The translations under genes were made by a program, and so were the position numbers. This document shows positions 61,301-64,000 of a stretch of DNA of 64,000 nucleotides, piece after piece (positions within the stretch are counted from its first letter, which is position 1; each line of letters begins with the position of its first letter). A model generated the notes under the pieces. That model did no database searches. It had not been told where the DNA came from and saw only the letters and a list, made by a program, of their open reading frames with translations. The stretch covers positions 9,084,351-9,148,350 of the forward strand of contig JAKZAN010000006.1 of NCBI GenBank assembly GCA_023053545.1. The letters run 5' to 3'. Source of the DNA: Lepidurus packardi. Taxonomy: Eukaryota > Arthropoda > Branchiopoda > Notostraca > Triopsidae.

Positions 61301-63939
61301 AGGAAGCACTCGTCATCCCCGATTCCAGTCCGCCCTTTTGATTCTCTTTGTTACTGTCCCAGGCAGACACGCTGGACAAGTCCGTGGGCGGGGCGAGGGT
61401 GGAGGACGCGGCAGCGTTTTCTTCCTGCTTCATCATCTGCTCTCGTTGGAGCCGTGTCGTCACGCCCTCCGTGATCGGAAAGGAAAATGCGGCGCCAGAG
61501 CCCCCTCCGGCTTGGTTGGCGGCGGCAGCCGCCGCTGCGCTGTTGGCGTTGGGTTTCGAGAGCGCAGCTTTGGATGCGCGCGTTCTTGCGCGGGATTTTC
61601 TCAGTAATTGTTTATAATTAACCGTTTTCTTACTCAGGTAGTAGTACTGGATACAGTCATTGACAGACTTGCGCTCTAGAAACGAGGCGACGGCGACGAA
61701 GTTTTTTGGATGTTGCAGATACTTCTCTTTGAAGGTTTCCTTCTCTTGCTCGGTCCAAATGTTTAGCAACTGGCGCTCCCGGTGCTCAGCCATGGCATCT
61801 TCGACTAACCCATTTCGGTTAATGAATCTGAAGCTTCGCTGCCGGGCGTCCAGCAACAAAGGCGGGACCACGGCCAATGTGCGCATCTTCTTGTCTTCGT
61901 TTTCCGCTTCTTGGAGGCCATCCATGAATTCTTCTAGATCCGCTTCGGATTTGATGCGCGAGCCTACTCGCGCAAAGCGTTCACGGTCCTCGCGCTGTTT
62001 GCGCAGTTCGCTGAACACCTTTTCATAGTATTCACGCTCTTTCTTCTTGTTCGTGGCCACCATTTGGGCAGGACTCATAAGGATCGCGCTATTGGCCGAC
62101 GCCGTGCTTGCGTTGACAATACTTTTGTCATGTGGGCCGTTGGTAGTGGTTAAGGCGGCAGTGGGTGCCGCCATCGGCGTCCAATTCGAACCGATGGCCG
62201 TTACAGGGGTAGCAGTGCTGGAGGCGGCGTTCAAGGAGGCCACGGCCAAGGCTTCTTGCATCTTTTCTTGCCATTTGAGCCAATCGGTGGTGAGTCGAGC
62301 GTAGGTTTCAGTGAGGAAACGCTGTCGAGCTTCTTTCTCCCGTTGGCGTCGTCGGAACATCGCACGGAGTTGTTCTTTGAAAGCAGCGTAGGCGGCGCGG
62401 TTTTGTTGGTAAACAGGGGCATCGCTGGGCTGGTTGTACAGGGGAAGATCGATCGTAGGGCCCAATTTGTCCAAAACTGAATGTGCTTCCTGCGCTTTTC
62501 TCTGAAAAGGAAAAATTATAGAAAATATAAGAAAACTTCCCTTTCGACTGAAGGAAAACTTAAAAAGATTTTGCAAGAAGCACTGAGAATAGGAAAAAAA
62601 ATAAACTTCTATCGCTTAATCGGTTTGTTTATTCATTCAAAAATCGCTTAGCTGAAAATGCACAGAAGTAAACCTAAAGCTGAATCAAGCGAAAAAACTA
62701 TTCCATAATTGCAAACTAAAAATTAATTGGGTAATTTAATTTTTTTGTAATTGGTAACTTTTGAAAATCCTAGTATAGCCTACATTTCGTTTGATTTTAC
62801 TTACTATTTAAACTGTAACAAAGAGCTTCAAACTCAAGCACATACAAAATAAGACCAGGAACACGAATGTCTATAATACCCCAAAATAATACAAAATAAC
62901 TAGTAAGACTAAAAGTATTTACTTGTAGTTCTAAACTCTTGGGATTGAAATGCTAAAACGGGGTAACTGTGCCTTTAGTTTTTTTTAAATCCCGTACTAA
63001 ATGCTGGCATGTTAATTGTAACAAAAATTTGAAAGTTGAGTCAATAAGCTGAAGCAAGTATTTCGGAAGTACGTAATCACTTACGACCACTACCAAAATC
63101 CAAGAATGAAGTTTAACCTATCAAGTTATCCTTAGAACTAGTCCAGAATACCAGGTATAAAAGGCGCCAATTTGACAGGCATACGAATTATATGCCGAAA
63201 CATTTTCTGAAGCTTTCGAACCCCAAAAAGCGGGGGAAAAATTAAATTATTTACCCGATTTTCTGCATAAATGATCTGTGCAATGCTGCGGTGCTTAGGA
63301 CGGGGCGTCACAGTGCCCTCATCCAAAGTATCCGGTCTAAGTGCAGCTTCTTCAAGCTCCGCTTGCTTTTTCTTAGATTTGGCGATGGCAGATTCGGTTT
63401 TGGCGATTTCTCGGTCCACAGACGCGATTTGCTGCAATAAAATATCCTTGGTCGAGCGCAACGGCGAGTCCTCCCTTCCTCCCTCGCCCGGTAATGTGGG
63501 TGAAATGGCCTCCACCTGTGGCGTATAAGCTGGCTCCTGAAAATATATGAATATGACATAAATAAAACTAATTATATACGATAAAATAAACAAATACTGA
63601 TATTATACACAATAATATAAAATAAATAGATGAATATTGAAATTATACAAAATAAAATAAAAATGAATAAAGAAATAAAACATAAAAATAAAAGTTACAA
63701 TTTCCTATCAAACAAAATACTCGTATATTTTTACTCTTGGACGCGTGTCGATCCTCAGTGGCTGAGGCGATTCTTTGACATCCCCTCCCAGTCGCATCTT
63801 CTTGTAGGGCGGATTATCCATCGCGGAGGGAGACGACGCGGATCCTGGCTGTGTGGGCGTACCCGTAAGCAAAGGCGTAGCCCCGCCCACCAAGCCTCCG
63901 CTCACAAACGGCATCAAGCCTTCCCCTCGGTAAGATTCT
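52399..63939 (-). CDS. Smr: Nuclear receptor corepressor, NCoR/SMRT (SMRTER) family (3' nine exons; 5' end beyond window)
   Basis: Scaffold that links unliganded nuclear receptors (e.g. ecdysone receptor) to HDAC3 complexes. Exons: 63939-63735, 63536-63255, 62501-60444, 58321-58007, 56467-55340, 55004-53989, 53815-53504, 53359-52737, 52604-52399; about 2,050 residues in window, all phases agree. Seen in order: a coiled coil (VDREIAKTESAIAKSKKKQAE), KHRSIAQIIYAENR, LPLYNQPSD, the deacetylase-activating region (REYYEKVFSELRKQREDRE), and SANT1 (IWTEQEKETFKEKYLQHPKN, 61610-61780). Then a Cys-rich CxxC/HCPMPSC/CCSAC cluster (60590-60920), polyQ tracts, GSIIHGTP/GSITQGTP, and IIMNDYLTSQQM. CoRNR boxes follow: SLIDAIITHQI (53632-53668) and TLGEHIESIIAKDF (53235-53271). 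The protein ends SSQYETLSDED, the conserved C-terminus. The N-terminal exons lie right of 64000. A second SANT domain was not found. Confidence 0.93.
52889..52913 (-). repeat. CAG/CAA tract coding polyglutamine (corepressor exon 8)
   Basis: On the coding strand this is a run of CAG/CAA codons giving seven Gln after EEHR. It is an in-frame microsatellite within the corepressor. Confidence 0.85.
54488..54528 (-). repeat. CAA/CAG tract coding polyglutamine (corepressor exon 6)
   Basis: Fourteen or so CAA/CAG codons in a row after a His/Pro-rich stretch (HPHLHPHHHP). Mixed CAA and CAG codons suggest selection on the peptide or age rather than a recent pure-repeat expansion. Confidence 0.85.
55808..55905 (-). 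repeat. Gln/His-rich coding repeat (corepressor exon 5)
   Basis: Encodes alternating Gln and His runs (HHQLQQQHHHHHHQQQQQQQ). It sits just before the TLDLSMKKR motif, whose LDLS core resembles a CtBP-docking site (inference). Confidence 0.8.
56745..57640 (+). repeat. Composite dispersed repeat (family B then family A) in corepressor intron 4
   Basis: Left part 56750-57140 matches family B (TATAGCTTAGCTTTCT, GAGAGCATGGGGAACGC, TTTAAGAAAAATTTCGCGC, GAAGCTATCCTGCTTGTCG). Right part 57165-57640 matches family A at 30390-30740 over several hundred bases, roughly 85-90% identical by eye. The junction carries TTAAGGCTCCCATATACCTT-GGCT, similar to the termini of the other copies. It is non-coding. 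Confidence 0.75.
59213..59602. mobile_element. Long-inverted-repeat (foldback-like) element in corepressor intron 3
   Basis: The left end GATCCCGTATATCTTAG-CTTATTGA and right end TCAATAAACTAAGCTATACGGGAACC are inverted copies. Pairing continues inward: CACAGATGGCACTGATAT against ACATCAATGTCATCTGTG, then GTTTTGCGAAAG against TTTTGCAAAACG, over roughly 120-150 bp per arm. Near 59348-59383 a nested hairpin pairs AAAACCCTTGTCAAA with TTTGACAAGGGGTTTT. There is no coding capacity. Target duplications were not defined. The right arm is shared with the end of repeat family A, so family A may be a longer relative or parent element. Confidence 0.7.
59815..60115 (+). repeat. Dispersed repeat, family B, partial copy in corepressor intron 3
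   Basis: Shares TTTAGCTTAGCTTTCTTTGG, CACGATAGCATGGGGAATGC, GACTTCTTGGCGGTAAGGTAG, TTTTCGCCTTAACTAC-TTTGAAAAATGCA and AAACTGCGATTTG with the copies at 42240 and 56750. It breaks off before the right end. Confidence 0.65.
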
Positions 63940-64000
63940 CTGTTGAAAACGAAGAAAAGCCATAAGAGAAACCAATAATTTGGTGTCAAAAGACAACTGT

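Noticed and set aside
60640-62304. Several plus-strand frames of 70-122 codons
   Set aside because: Antisense shadows of the large corepressor exon 3, which carries recognisable SANT and Cys-rich sequence.

Overview
This is eukaryotic nuclear DNA, almost certainly arthropod and plausibly crustacean. All genes are split by GT-AG introns, many of 50-150 bp. The left-edge gene has the C-type-lectin N-terminus typical of arthropod contactin, and the corepressor gene at the right edge has an insect/crustacean SMRTER-like layout. I joined ORFs across splice sites by reading phase and conserved protein motifs. Exon coordinates are therefore sequence-based inferences, not transcript evidence.

Layout, left to right. 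(1) Minus strand: the 5' end of a contactin-like gene (runs off the left edge), a complete 13-exon clathrin heavy chain gene (1,677 aa) and a complete 4-exon TRMT44-type tRNA Um44 methyltransferase gene (619 aa). (2) About 14.7-43.3 kb: a cluster of four two-pore-domain potassium (K2P) channel genes, three on plus and the last on minus, convergent with the third. All four are split at the same place, after the first base of the first selectivity-filter glycine codon. This points to local duplication from one ancestor. Two members have unusual selectivity filters. One appears to continue in frame for 93 codons past a TGA stop. (3) Minus strand, 44.4-51.5 kb: a testin (PET + 3 LIM) gene with a long proline-rich insert, and a 3-beta-HSD/isomerase-family SDR gene that lacks the catalytic Tyr. 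(4) Minus strand, 52.4 kb to the right edge: the NCoR/SMRT (SMRTER) corepressor gene, complete at its C-terminus but missing its N-terminal exons.

The long spacers at 19-28 kb and 32-38 kb hold no confident host gene. They do carry two copies of a short hAT-type non-autonomous transposon. One has a perfect 8-bp target duplication and interrupts an 82-codon reading frame. There is also a decayed THAP-domain fragment, a 25-bp tandem array, long homopolymers, and copies of at least two dispersed AT-rich repeat families that also occur in introns of the K2P and corepressor genes.

The genes do not form one pathway. The K2P cluster is the only functionally coherent block: its subunits set background K+ conductance and could potentially co-assemble.
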